64,000 bases of DNA from Moringa oleifera (Eukaryota > Streptophyta > Magnoliopsida > Brassicales > Moringaceae). The DNA is taken from contig JAJFZO010000356.1 of assembly GCA_021397835.1 (NCBI GenBank), positions 1-64,000 of the forward strand. Reading direction: 5' to 3'. Every line of letters begins with the position of its first letter. Position 1 is the stretch's first letter. Below the pieces are notes generated by a model that did not search any database, had not been told where the DNA came from, and was given only the letters and a program-made list of their open reading frames with translations. Below are positions 46,921 to 59,239 of this stretch, in pieces. The position numbers and the translations under genes were made by a program.

Positions 46921-46925
46921 GTGGG

Positions 46926-48350
46926 ACCTCAATATCCATATTTGAACAACAAAAAAATGACAAGGAAATGATGAAAGTTGTTCACTATAGATTTGAAACT
47001 GTTCATGTTATGTCAAAGGTAATGATTTCAGATTACCACACAACTACATGCATTCGTAAACTTTTCACAAGATTCTGCATAAAAACAAAAGCCACCACGA
47101 AAGGAAACATACCTTACAGATTAATGCACCACTACATTTGAAGCAAATAAATAAATAAATAAAAATTTTTGCATTGACAATAAGCGAAGAAACACGAGAG
47201 AAAATGACTGAAAATGAAGTTGGTAAAGTTAAATTGTTTAAATATATTTCAAATTGAATAAGTAGTTTGATCAATTATATATTTAATAAATTAATTTTAA
47301 AATAATATTCAATTATCAATATTGCCACATCTATGTGCTTTTCTTTTCCAATTTATATGATTAACTTGATAAGTTGTTTTAATGAACAAATAAAAATTGT
47401 GCAACATAATAAAACCATTATGTTACTTTTACTTTGTAAATATAAGTTGAAAGAATTATTAATAAATTATGAATCAATGTATTCATGACAAATAATTAAC
47501 AAATATAAAATTAAAAACAAAAACAATGGTGTATTAAGTTTTACAATAATAACATATTATTTTTTATAAAAATATATTATGAAACTTAAAGTTCTTTAAC
47601 TTGAATCATAAAAGACTTACAAAAATAGGGGAACCTTCAACACTCAATTTAGTAGAAAGCTTTAAAAGAATAATAATTAATGTATATGAAGTAAAAGAAC
47701 ACCTTCTTTATTCATAGACTTAGGATTGTGTCCTTATAAAGAGTATCATGTGTCTTTATAAATGCTTATTAGAAGGTTTTACTTCATCTAGGTCATAACT
47801 AAGGAGATTTAGTCAATAAAGCAGAATATTAGCTAAACTTTTATAATTGAGTCTTAATGTCTCGAAATACCAAGCTCGAGGTGTCAAGTTTCGTTTAGTT
47901 GGTTAAATTAAGGTCAATCTTTCATCTTAGGTCTAACTTAGGGATTAATGGTTTGATCTAGGTCAACCTCTTAACTTGAGCTCAATCGAAAGGTTAACAC
48001 TTATCTCATAAGGTTCCTCAAAAGACACTAAGGTTTAACCTGGTAATTAAGTAGGTTGGGTATCAATCTTAGTGAAGTTAATGAGGTCAAGAAATTAAGA
48101 ATACAATAAAAAGATTAAGCTCAAGTGAGCTTATTAGAGAATTTGATACTTGTGTTATGTTTGTTAAGTCTAATGATTCATTTTTGACTTTAAACTCAAA
48201 CATCATCATTTACTTTGACTTTTAACTTGCTTACATATTTCATGTTTGAAAAACTCAATGAGCTATAAGATAAGTTAATAACACGACCTTACTATTAATA
48301 AAAAACGATACAACCTTGGCCTAAGTTTAGGTTAATGCAAGTCGACAGGT
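46926..48350. other. Intergenic region with decayed repeat sequence
   Basis: 47640-48330 has recurring GGTC(A/T)A(A/C)-rich words and looks like old LTR sequence. I could not pair it with a partner. No gene. Confidence 0.35.
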
Positions 48351-48353
48351 TGA

Positions 48354-48570
48354 AACATAATGTAATGAGCTCAATGCGAGACACTGGGAGACATTGGTTC
48401 TAGTTAAGGATGAAGGGTGGCAGGAGTACCAAGCTGAGTTTTTAACGTTAGAAGAACCCAAAGAAATAAAGTCCAAGTTTGTGATTAACTTCTTCTAGAG
48501 GATTAAAGAAGAAGTTCAACGAGAAGACCAAGTCAAAATTATTGACATAGTTCCTACTTCTTAATCACTT
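48354..48570 (+). pseudogene. Coding-like fragment, unrecognised
   Basis: The plus strand reads LVLVKDEGWQEYQAEFLTLE, then EPKEIKSKFVINFF, a stop, and RIKEEVQREDQVKIIDIVP. The charge pattern and codon use look protein-coding and one stop breaks it. It may belong to a retroelement. I cannot name a family. Confidence 0.3.
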
Positions 48571-48813
48571 AAGCGTGAGGATGTCGTCATGATTAATGTT
48601 ACTTTTGTGATAATTATTATTGTTAAAGTGTTGTTGCTGCTTCCAATGATATTGCTTATCATGCCGAAGGCTTTTGAGATGTTTTTTATTTTAAATAATT
48701 TCTTTATATGAATGTATAGTTCTTTGCTTAATAATTTTAATTTTATTGTCTTCGATTAGAATAGTTTGCTTTGATTTGTAATGGTGAGATTCTTTTTGTA
48801 TCTTGAGCTAATG

Positions 48814-50330
48814 TTATCTTTTATAGCTTTTGATATTATTGTTGCTTAAGTATTTGGATGTGTTTCTCAACCTATCAATCTCGAGGTTACATGAGTGTTG
48901 GACAGGATTCTTCGATATATTAATGACACTAATGTTATCACACCTAATATGGATGCATGTGCATGTCAAGTTATGATCTCTTAAGATATGTTTCATCCAA
49001 AGGATTTGATCAGAGCTACTGACTATCATAATATACTCTACTTTAGCTATAGACAGTATAATTGAGGTTTACTTCTTACTAAATCATGAGACTAAAAAGG
49101 ATCCCAGGAAATGACATGTTTCACTAATACTCTTATGATCTATGACACAACAAGCATAGGCTGCATCGGAGTAACTAATTAGATCGAAGTTAATTACTTT
49201 AGAATACCATAGCCTTAAATCAACGGTCCCTCTAAGATATCTAAGTATTCTTTTCACCACTTTGAGATGTGATCCTATAGAGCTAGCTTGATACCTAACA
49301 CACATGCACACACAAAACAATATATCAAGTCTATTTGCCATTGAATAAAACAGTTACCTTATCATGTGTCTATATAATGTCATTTCTTTTTCATTTTTGC
49401 TTAACTTTATTGAGGTGCCCATAAGCGTGGCCTAATTTTTGCCTTTATCTATGCCAAGGTGCTTAAGTAAGTCTTTGACATATTTGCTTTGATTTATGTA
49501 TATGTCATCACTAAGTTGTTTAATTTGCAAACCAAGAAAGAAGTTCAATTCTCCCATCATGCTCATTTTAAAATCTTCTTGCATGCATTTTGCAAATTCA
49601 TTACAAACTTCCTCATTAGTGGCACCAAAAATAATGCCATCTATATAAATTTTCACTAACAATATATTTTTCTCATTTTTTAATAAAAAATATGTTATCT
49701 ATTTTTTCCATCATAAAGCCTTAGCCACAAGAAAACTACACAATCTCTCATACCAAGCTCTAGGTGCTTGTTTCAATTCCTATCAAGCTTTCTTTAATTT
49801 ATAAACATGACTAAGATATTTGTAACTTTTAAATTCGGGAGGTTATTCTATATAGACTTCTTCCATGATAAATTCATTCAAGAAAGCACTCTTTACATCC
49901 ATTGAAAGAGCTTGAATTCTATGAAGGAAATATAAGCACACAGCATCCTAATATTCTTTAGTCTAACTACTGATACAAATGTTTCTTCATAATTTATTTC
50001 TTCCTCTTGATTGTATCTTTATGCAATTAATCTAACTTTGTTTCTAACAATGTGTCCTAACTCATCTACTTTATTTTTATAGACTCATTTGGTTCCTATA
50101 ATGGATTGATCGTTAGGCTTTGCAACAAATTCTCATACCCCTCATTATTCCCTCTTTGACCCATGAATGAGTCATACGCTTCTTTTTGATTTTGTAACAC
50201 CTTCGTAACTACTAGGCTTAATGGGTAAATATTGAAGGCTAAGTTACTGATAGCTCTATCAAACTTTGGTTCTAGTGAGACTTTTTCTTTGAGTAAAGCA
50301 CCAATGGAATTCATATCTAGTCAAATTTGT
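48814..50330 (-). pseudogene. Copia pol (RT-RNase H), SIRE-like, decayed
   Basis: On the minus strand in order: pre-RT (KVDELGHIVRNKVRLIA then QEEEINYEETF, where the family has EEGIDYEETFAPVARLE), RT (VKIYIDGIIFGATNEEVCNE with YIDG where YVDD is expected, then MSMMGELNFFLGLQIKQL and INQSKYVKDLL), RNase H (HLKVVKRILRYLRGTVDLRL, ISYSDAAYACCVIDHKS, then QILWMKHILRD and RCDNISVINISKNPVQHS). Many stops and frameshifts. The catalytic Asp pair is lost. GELNFFLGLQIKQ wording is typical of SIRE/Maximus-type copia. Confidence 0.88.
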
Positions 50331-51420
50331 TTTGAATAATATTTTGCTAATCTTTTTCATTATTCTTTCATTCATTAGCCCTTGGGCTCTCTAAATATTT
50401 TATCCTTATTAGTTGATCTTCCATTTTTGGTTGCTAAACTTTAGATAAGGTGTTGTAACTTTTTCATAATTAGGTACGGCTTCACTATCCCTATTTTGCC
50501 TTCTTTTAAATTATTAGTTTACACACATGCATGAAATTGATGCATGAGATGATTAACCATGCATACAATAATGGACATCATGAAGTTTATTTAATCCAAC
50601 AACTCAAAATAATAGCTTCTTTAATTCTCTTAAAACAAGTAGAAGTGTCTCACATTTAGTTCAAATTGAACACATTAAAAACCTCTTGATACAAATCTCT
50701 CAACTTATCGATGAACTCATTACTTCTTTTATAATAGAAGTATTTTTCCATGTTACTCCTATCTCAAAATTAGCTAATTCCTAATTCAGACCTAATGCCA
50801 CATCAATGGTCTGCGTGATCTGCATTATGAAGTTATGTTTCTGTAGGTTGAACTCTTCCTTATCTTAACACCACTATGTACAAATCTCTTTTATTTTACT
50901 CCTTTAGAATTCTCCTTCTTCAATGGCCTTTTTAAGCTCCACTTTTAATTTCTCTTGATTAGATATTTGATTTGGTCTAAAATTCCTTTCTTGGTCAATC
51001 TTATTCATTAGATAGTGGGTTTGATTTATATGCTCCTCTTCTTTAATCTTCTTATTTTTAAACAGATCTTCTATTATTTCCTAATCCATTTTTATTCTTT
51101 TTCTAAGCTTATAATTTTCTTTTTTAATCTTTGTATCATGTGGATCAATTCTCCTTATTGTTTCTTCTATCCCTTGTGACACTATTCTTTAGAAGAAATA
51201 TTGCTCTTTTCTTGTATCAGTTCCTTAACTTTCCTTAGCTACATGGTAAGGCTTTAGATCTACTTATTCTCAACATCATCTTCTATCATCTCCTTTACAT
51301 GATTGTTATAATGTTATAAACCATTATAAAACCACAAAAATCGGTATAAAACTCTAATAAAAATGAGATAATTGTTATGTGTTCAAATAAAAAAAACAAA
51401 AAAAAAATGACTAAGATCTT
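50331..51420 (-). pseudogene. Probable upstream part of the same copia (gag coiled-coil region)
   Basis: Minus-strand reading of 50900-51290 gives Lys/Glu-rich helical sequence (LRKVKELIQEKSNISSKE, then QRLKKKIISLEKE) with many stops, as between gag and protease in SIRE-type elements. No zinc knuckle found. Assignment rests mainly on position. Confidence 0.35.
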
Positions 51421-53143
51421 AAAAAAACCAAGAACCATTACCCTAATATGTGTCACGAGAAGCATCTTTAATGAAGGTCACATCCAATAGTAGCACATCA
51501 AGATCAATAACAATATTAAGAAAGGTGGAACCTTTAGATTCAACAAAATCAAGCTTAGTATCCACAAAATTGAGGTCTAAGTCAAGATTTACTCTTAAAC
51601 CTCATTGGGAACTTCTTCTCATGCTTTCTATAAAAACCTTATGGCAAACTCTCGTTTGATTTCAACAAGCCTTGTAAGCCAAAAAGCTCTCTCAACCTTC
51701 AGCATGCGCATCTTTCCTTGGTTAAATTAGCATCTCCTAATGTAGGCTTTTAGCTCCTATTTCACAACCTGGACTTAAGAATCAATATCTAACTGAGCTA
51801 ATAATGATAAAACCATTTTTTTCTTCTTTTCCTACCAAAGACAGGTCATAGTCAACTTGAGCTTGAGGAATCCAATCTTATTAATGGCATCGGTAGCTAA
51901 TTTAGCCTCAAAGACTTTCCTTTTGATGTTCATCAAGTTGCGAAAGGAACGCCATTTACTTTGTAACGATAAAAACCCTACAGTACATATCATTGATGAT
52001 GCTTAAAATTGATGGTAAAGACTTTCTGTCAAAAGCATGCAAAGTACTATCCAATACTCGTTTGTATTAGCACACTTTGCATGATTTTATTCCATACAAT
52101 TTATGATATGCAAATAAATCCTACAGTAAAAAAAAAAATTGGCTACCCCTTATAAGCATAGCATATTTTAAGTACGCACCTTCTTGTACAACAATTATTG
52201 ATCTTTACATAATGATATGTTAAGTTTTATAAATATAATAATCAAAATAATAATATTATTATATTTTTAAGTTTCATTATTGTTATTATTATCATTTTAT
52301 ACATAAATTTATAATTAAACTTACATAAATATGTGTTAAATGTGCTTTCTAATTTGAATATCTTTTATCGATTGATTGAATTTTATATTGAAATTTTTAA
52401 ATTTGAATTAATTCAAAAAAATGGGGATTTCTTAAGATAATTTTAAAATAAAAATAAATAGGAAAAGTAAAATAAAATATCAGAAGACAAAGCAATTTTT
52501 ATTTTTTCCTTTGATTAAATTTTTATTTTTTATTTTCAAATTATTTTGAATTTATTAATTTTTAAAATTTATTTAACGTAAAAACATTAAGCTAAAGATC
52601 ATATAAAATCTTGATATTTATCTCGTATTATCAAAAAAATTTGATGTTCAAACAGTGATAAATCAAACTCTGTTCTATTAATTTGGATTAAATTAAATTT
52701 TTTAAAAAATTAAAAATATTTAAATTAAAAATCTTGTCCAACGAATTTTAACTTGAATTTTTTCATAGATGTAAGAGAATATTTAAGTTACCATAAAAAA
52801 ATACACATTTTAAGTATTAAAATTATTTTTTAAAAATTTACATTGTTAAAATTTTAACAAATTTATAAAAATAGTTTATAAATAAAAAATTATTTAAATT
52901 TAAAAATTATGCTCAAAATATAATGTAAAATTTATTCAATAATAAAAATATTTTTTATTTTTTTTACAATCATTTATGCCAATATCAAATTTATATTAAA
53001 TTGATAAATCAACATTCAATTTGCCATTTTGAAATAAAAAATTTTATCTAATAACATAAAATACATATTAAATTTTATATGTTTTTATTTAAAATATTAT
53101 TATAAAATTAAATCAATTAATTTAATAAAAAAATATTGATGAT

Positions 53144-53175
<32 letters not shown>

Positions 53176-55950
53176 TATAAAGTAGGTCAACAAATGCACC
53201 CTTTGTTTGATTAATTTATCATCAACAAAATGTATGTTCTGTCTCCATCCATGATTTGCTAGAAAGCCAAAAGAGTCTTTGCTTGGGTAGACCCTCTTTC
53301 AACTCGTACCCCGTAGCAGTACCCACGAATCTTCTCTGGCTTTTACTTTGCATTTTGTGATGGAAAATATAATTATATATGTATGATTAAATATTTATAT
53401 ATTTGAAATTTATTTTATTAACATATATATAATTTTAAATATTACTTTCATTTTCAATCTTTAAAAATCATGTTAAACTAATTAATTGATTAATCGTAAA
53501 TTACATTTTTTTAATTGATTCAATCTATTTGAAGCACTATAATTAGTTTAAGTTATTAAAATCACACTGTTTTGTAAAATGGACTTTAAATTTTTTTCCA
53601 TTAAAATAATGTCAAAAGGAAACTTTTAAAGAATTTTTTATCAAAATATTAAAGAAATAACTTTCAATAATTTCTTTAGTGCCTTTTAAAATTAATTTTT
53701 ATCATTATTTTTATATTATTTAAAATTATTATAATTATTTATTCCATCATTACAATTAATTATAATTTGATAATAATAATTGGATTCCACATATGATTCT
53801 TACAATTTTTTTTAATTCGATGATCAATTCAATTTTTAAAAGATTAACAAGTCCATCAAAAGAGTAAAAAAAATATTTATTTAAAAAATAATATAAATTA
53901 AAAGAACAATTTAAAATTGAGTTTGATAACACAATAAATTGCATAACAATGAAAACAATGTTTTCAGAAATATATAATTAAAATTTAAGATAAATATTAT
54001 TTTCAAGCCTGACTTTCGCTCTATCTATCTTCACAATCAAATTCATAATTTTAAACATATTTAAATAAATTTTATTTAAATTAAACTTTGATGATAATAA
54101 TTATAAAAAATTGATAATATTTTTATCATTAAAATATCTATTAATTTACTTAAATAAATTATAAATTTTTATTTGATTTTATCTCTGAAATATAAATAAT
54201 TTTTAACTAACGAGATTTTTTGATAAATTTTTAAAATTTTTGTTTGTATAAATTTTTTAAAAAATATTTTTAATATTTAAAAAATCTAAATTTTTTATAA
54301 TAGTACCTGAAATATATTTTTTACATTTATAAAAAAATTTAAATCAAAATGCTTTGTAAAATATTTTTAATTTAAATATTTTTAAATTTTTAATTTTTAA
54401 TAAAATTTAATTTGATTTAAATTAATATATCAAATTTTATTTTAAAATATTTTTAAAATTAAAATTTAATTACAAATTAAAATTTTAAATAATACTTAAA
54501 CTAGTAAATTTATATAAATAATTTTAATTTTATATTATGATTAAAAAAAATGTCCACATCACCCTAAATTGCACCATGATGACTTCGGTGAACCTAATTG
54601 CCTCTCCATGTGTGCATGCCGGGCGGGACACCATTGTTTTCGAGTCAGGTTGACCACATCTTTGATTATTTTATCTTACCATTGATGTGGAAACATTACT
54701 TTGTTTTTATCAAGATTCCAAAACACATCACCAGTGAGTCATTTTCCATTTGTATTGATGATATGAAATATAATTAGCTTATATATAATTTAATGTTAAA
54801 GTAAAAGTTATATAAAATTTCAATATTTATTTTATATTATTAATTAAAAAATTTTATATTTAAATAATGAATCAAATTTTAATTTATTAATTCAATTAAA
54901 TTAAATTTTAGATTAAATAATTATAAAAAGTTAAATATATATTCAACATTAAAATACTTCAAAAATAATTCAAATAAATTATTTATTTTATTATTTTAAA
55001 TTTATTTCTCAAATTTGAATAACTTTTTATTTAAGATTTATTCTTTATAAATTTTTAATAATATAATTTTTTTTAAAAAAATTATTTTCAGTACTCTTAA
55101 AATTCTAAAAAATTTTGTGATAATAGCTTGAATATTTTTTACATTTATGAAAATTTTAACTCAAAATTTGTTTTATACGATTTTCAATTTGGATATCTTT
55201 AATTGCTGATTTTTTTTATAAGATTCAATTTAGTTCAAATTAAAAAACTAAAATTTAATTTATTATTTTTTAAACATAAATATTTGATCAATAGTATAGA
55301 TAAATTTTAAAATTTTATATAATTTTTATCATTAATTTTATTATATGTTTTAAAAAATAATGATTATGAAATAAAGTGAAATATAGAAATGAATTCAGTA
55401 TTTTTTTTTTAAGTGGTTTTCATGCAGTACAAGAGTAAGATTGTATAAATCACGGGTGAACTTGAAATTAAAGAATAAAAGTGACAAACACTTTGTACTC
55501 CCATCTTGATTGTTAACTAAGATTATTCTTTCACATTTCATTTATTTTCAAATTTATTAACAAAATAAAAAATTAAAAAATAAAGATACCCAATGTTTTT
55601 CATTATATGTTTTCATATTTTTGACTTAAAAATTATTCTACATTCATGACTTAAGAATTATTTTTAATAGATGATCATAGAGTTTCATTTAATGATTATG
55701 TTGAAGGGTGGTATAATTAAATTAAATAAAATTATTAGTTATTAAGATTAATTTTTTAAAAAAATCAATAAAAATATCATTTTTAATAGCACAAATATTT
55801 TAAATTTTATTTTAAATTCGATTAGTAAATAAGAATTTGAAAAAGGAAAAATTTTTTCATTTAAGTTAGTATTTTAATATTTAATAAAAAATTAAAAGTG
55901 TAAGAGAATGATAAAATGTTCATTTTATAAGCATTTAGACTTGTTTTTAA
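51421..55950. other. AT-rich intergenic region
   Basis: No gene found. The region 51421-52140 is less AT-rich and may be retroelement debris. 54550-54740 is a short more GC-rich island without a frame. The rest is extremely AT-rich. Confidence 0.5.
53143..53169. repeat. (AT)n microsatellite
   Basis: Uninterrupted AT dinucleotide run of about 13 units. Confidence 0.9.
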
Positions 55951-56204
55951 GTTCTTAAACCCAGCAATCTGTAGTTGACTTGGGTGTGGGCATCAAGCAA
56001 CATTGTTATTGTTTAACGGAAAAAAAAAAAAAAAAAGAAATGATCGTCTTAGCTTTACTTTATGTTACAGGAGAGCGAGCACTCCCAACTAGTGGGACCT
56101 TTGCCTGGAAAACGTATCTTTGGGAAAAGCGGCAGCTTTTGGTTCTTTTTGGCTTTCATCCACCTTTTAAATGCCGGACCATGCACGCATATGCTTCTTT
56201 CTCT

Positions 56205-56434
56205 AAACTCTTATATACGCCCCTATTTGCATCTCCTCGTAGCTCACTCAGAGACTCTTGCGCTCTCACTCACCCTCTTGCTCTCTCTTTAAGTTCTTGC
56301 ATTTTCCTCTCTTGTCAATTTACAGGTTCATTTCTTTTCTCCTTTACACCTTGTTTTTCTATATAAATTCAAGGAAAATGACACAAGTCTTTGCCTTAAT
56401 CTCATCTCTCATTCGTGTCTCTTCAGAAAGCAAA
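56205..56434 (+). promoter_or_regulatory. Core promoter and 5' UTR of the IST1-like gene
   Basis: TATATAC at 56212-56218 is followed by a CT-rich leader (CTCACTCAGAGACTCTTG, CTCTCACTCACCCTCTTGC). The first ATG of the main frame is at 56435. At least one upstream ATG (56258) opens a frame that overlaps the coding region, so start choice could be affected if transcription begins above it. Confidence 0.45.
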
Positions 56435-57832
56435 ATGGATTGTCTGTTTTCAAAACCGAAATTCCCAGAAAAATGGTCAGCTCAGAACCTGAACTTTACT
56501 TGCCTTTTATCATGCTCTTTTTCCTCATTGTTTGGTTTGGTTCATCTTACTTTTATGTCCTTTTTGCTGCAGCAAATCTTTGATAAAGCGGACAAAGCAG
56601 CAGCTTGAGATTGTCAGGAAGAAGGACAGTCAGCTTTGCGAGCATTTGAAGTATGGCATTAACGATCTTCTTACCGATGGCTCCGATGATGTCGTTGCTT
56701 TTCGAAGGGTAAGTTATGATTTATATGTATATTTTTCTTCTTGGTTTTCCTTTGTTCTTCATGTTACTTGGCATTGAACATGATGTTCTGAACCGTCAAT
56801 GGGTTTCATTCCCTTGATTCATATATTTGTGCTCATTTCCTTATCGGACGTGTAAAACCTTTCCAGGCTGGGTGGCTTCTGGTAGAGTCCAGCAGGTTAT
56901 CTGTCTATGATTCAATAGAGCAGTTTCTTGACTGTATCGAAAACCATGCCCCACTCTTCCAGAAGCAGCAGAGGTATCGTATGACTACTAACCAAGTTTG
57001 GCAAAGTTCCATTTGGTTCTTCTTTGATCAGTGATGGACCTTGTGAATCTCGTTGCAGTCAATGTCCTGAGGAGTGCAGGGAAGCTGTGTCGTCTCTGAT
57101 TTATGCTGCAGACAGAGTTTGTGGAATGCCGGGACTTCGTAAACTCAGATCTTTGTTTACTAAAAGATATGGCATCTCCATCGCATCATCTCCGCAGCGA
57201 GAGGTGACAATTATCTTCAACCCCACCAGGAAATTCTCCAGACATATACAAAAAACCTTTTGTTTTTTAAAGGACTGACCTGCATACATCATTGCTTGTT
57301 TATAGTTTACTGAGAAATTCAAACCAGAGCCTCCCTCCAAGGATGTGAAGCTTCAGTTACTGCATGACATTGCCCAGGAATTCTCTGTAAAATGGGATTC
57401 CAAGGCTTTTGAACAGAGACTCTCCAACCCACCTCCAATCAATGGAGTAAGTTTCTTCCCCTATGGCCTGAAATTGCTACAGTTCATCTGAAAAGAAGAG
57501 ACGTGGAAATCAATCTGGAAACTATTTTACAAGATCTGACAGGATCAACCTAATCATATTTGCAGGGTGAAGCTAAGAACAGAGGCAGGCAGGGGAAACA
57601 TGCAAATTCTGCATCTGTTGTTCCAGCAATGAGGATTGTTCCGTCTGATGAGGCGGATGCAACATCAAGTAGAACTCATGCAACAAGAGGGCGTTCTGAT
57701 GCTGGAGCTAATCCATGTCAGGCAGGGAAGTTGCCCAAGCACGTCCATCCTAAGCTCCCAGATTATGATGCACTGGTAGCTTACTTTACCACAATCAAGA
57801 AGGAGACGATGAAAGGATACTCTGAGTATTAG
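56435..57832 (+). CDS. IST1-like ESCRT-III-associated protein, complete
   Basis: IST1 proteins bind ESCRT-III and modulate the Vps4/SKD1 ATPase in multivesicular body sorting in the cytoplasm. Exons: 56435-56475, 56573-56708, 56867-56973, 57059-57203, 57306-57446 and 57566-57832, total 837 bases (278 residues), all GT-AG with phases that close. The N-terminus reads MDCLFSKPKFPEKC then KSLIKRTKQQLEIVRKKDSQ, matching the IST1 (DUF292) first helix K(C/S)K..I.....R.....R.K. Next come LKYGINDLLTDGSDDVVAFR, SVYDSIEQFLDCIENHAPLF, and REAVSSLIYAADRVCGMPGL through LRSLFTKRYG, the helix 5 region. The C-terminal exon is polar with PKLPDYDALVAYF near the end, a MIM-like candidate. The protein is short for plant IST1-like proteins, which often have long C-terminal extensions. 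The first intron is only 96 bp. Confidence 0.9.
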
Positions 57833-59100
57833 AGCAAAGTTGTTCTTTTCCGGGTTTAATTTCCCGAAGTCTTTTGTTTTTTTTTTTTTTAATTTTGTCT
57901 TTTCGGGTTTGTGGGTTTGGATTTTTATCTTTCTCTTGGTTTTTCTAAAATCCGTATTCTCTTAATTATGTCGAGTGGATTTTGTAATTTCTCATTGATA
58001 ATGCAGAACTGAGTTTTAGGTATGAAATCCTTCTGTGCCCTGTTTTTCTTTGTTTTCTTTACTGCTGCTTTTCATTCAATTATGTGTTGAAATTAAACAT
58101 CTTAGCATAAGAGATTTTAAGATGATAAGAATAATAATAATTTAATTACTTGAGTTATTGAAAATAAGAAAATGAAATGATATGAGCCACAAATAGAAAA
58201 TAAATTAGAAAAATAGAGGTGCCTTACGTCACGGCATGCATCACAAACTTGGTTATAATTACATGTCGTCGGACACAGTTGTAGATCAATTAGCCAAAAA
58301 TGCCACTCATTAAATAAGTTAATTAGGAATTTAATAATAATAATAATAATAATAATGGGAAGAAACAAGGAAAGCCAATGGCTAAAAACTGAAAAAAGTT
58401 GTACCTAAGTAGGGCTCCATGTGCAGATGTGTCTATACCTTAGCATGCTTGCTGGGTGGGAACCCCAAATCAGCCCTTTGGAATCCATTGACGAATTACA
58501 AAGGCAGGAAGGTAAGACAGGCAATGGGGAAATGCCATGCATGAAGGCACTTTAACGTGAGTGATGAGAAGGCATTGTTGCGGATTGGAGGGAGAAGTGA
58601 GAGGGACCTTTAGAAGGAGAGAGAGATTGAGACACCGTGCAATCCAGCTTGACAAAACAAGGACCAACATCTCTCTTCACACAGCATCTAAAATGAAGCA
58701 AGAAAAAATCTAATGTAATTTAATCTTGATATCGTTGCAGAATCGACTATGTCAGGTGGACTAGACCTAAGATCGTCAGAAATGAATTTGTAAAAAATAA
58801 TAATAATAATTTAAGTTAATCAGTATAATGATTTTTTAATGAAAATAAGAGTTTTAAATATTTTTTATAGATGTTTTTGGTGAGTGATTCTGGGATTTTT
58901 ATTTTATGTTTTTTATCTGTGGGTCCAGCATAAAAGGACACCCTTGATATTGGGGACTTCATGAATTTCAATGATAGATTTAACTTTATCTGATAGCCAC
59001 AAATAAGATTCATGTTGAATTTGGTTGTTTGACGATTATGAGGCATCGACTTCGCGCTTTGAAGTTGAGATGGTGCCAGGTGACCTGTGATTTCTAAACT
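57833..59100. other. Intergenic region downstream of the IST1-like gene
   Basis: A 3' UTR-like T-rich stretch runs to about 58080. 58380-58700 is more balanced in base composition but has no convincing frame. No gene called. Confidence 0.5.
58332..58356. repeat. (TAA)n microsatellite
   Basis: Eight uninterrupted TAA/AAT units. Confidence 0.9.
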
Positions 59101-59115
59101 GCGGTGGCGTTAAGT

Positions 59116-59239
59116 GTTCCCAAGTGATTGTTGTATTTTTTATTGAGTATCAAATATATATGTATATATATATATATGTTCCCAAGTGATTGTTGTATTT
59201 TTTATTGAGTATCAAATATATATGTATATATATATATAT
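59116..59239. repeat. 62-bp tandem duplication containing an AT microsatellite
   Basis: GTTCCCAAGTGATTGTTGTA plus following sequence occurs at 59116 and again at 59178, identical apart from the length of the terminal AT run. Confidence 0.95.

Larger units (their letters stand above)
45140..46925. mobile_element. Foldback-like element with inverted arrays of a short repeat
   Basis: The left arm (about 45140-45440) has a dozen GCACCATTTT-type words spaced about 20-30 bp. The right arm (about 46540-46920) has the reverse complement, AAAATGGTGCGAAAACTAAAA, at about 21-bp steps. Such opposed arrays are typical of foldback and some Mutator-like elements. Exact termini and a target duplication were not found. 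The centre contains an open stretch starting MAQVGTNRTLIEIIRDNN (45660) and an LTR-like segment. Confidence 0.5.

Noticed and set aside
51450..51659. 69-codon Ser/Thr-rich plus-strand frame
   Set aside because: Low complexity, no homology recognised, located in retroelement debris.
55980..56366. 128-codon frame upstream of the IST1-like gene
   Set aside because: Overlaps the promoter and CT-rich leader and starts upstream of the TATA box; no domain.
57101..57340. Minus-strand frame across IST1-like exon 4
   Set aside because: Antisense shadow of a splice-supported exon.
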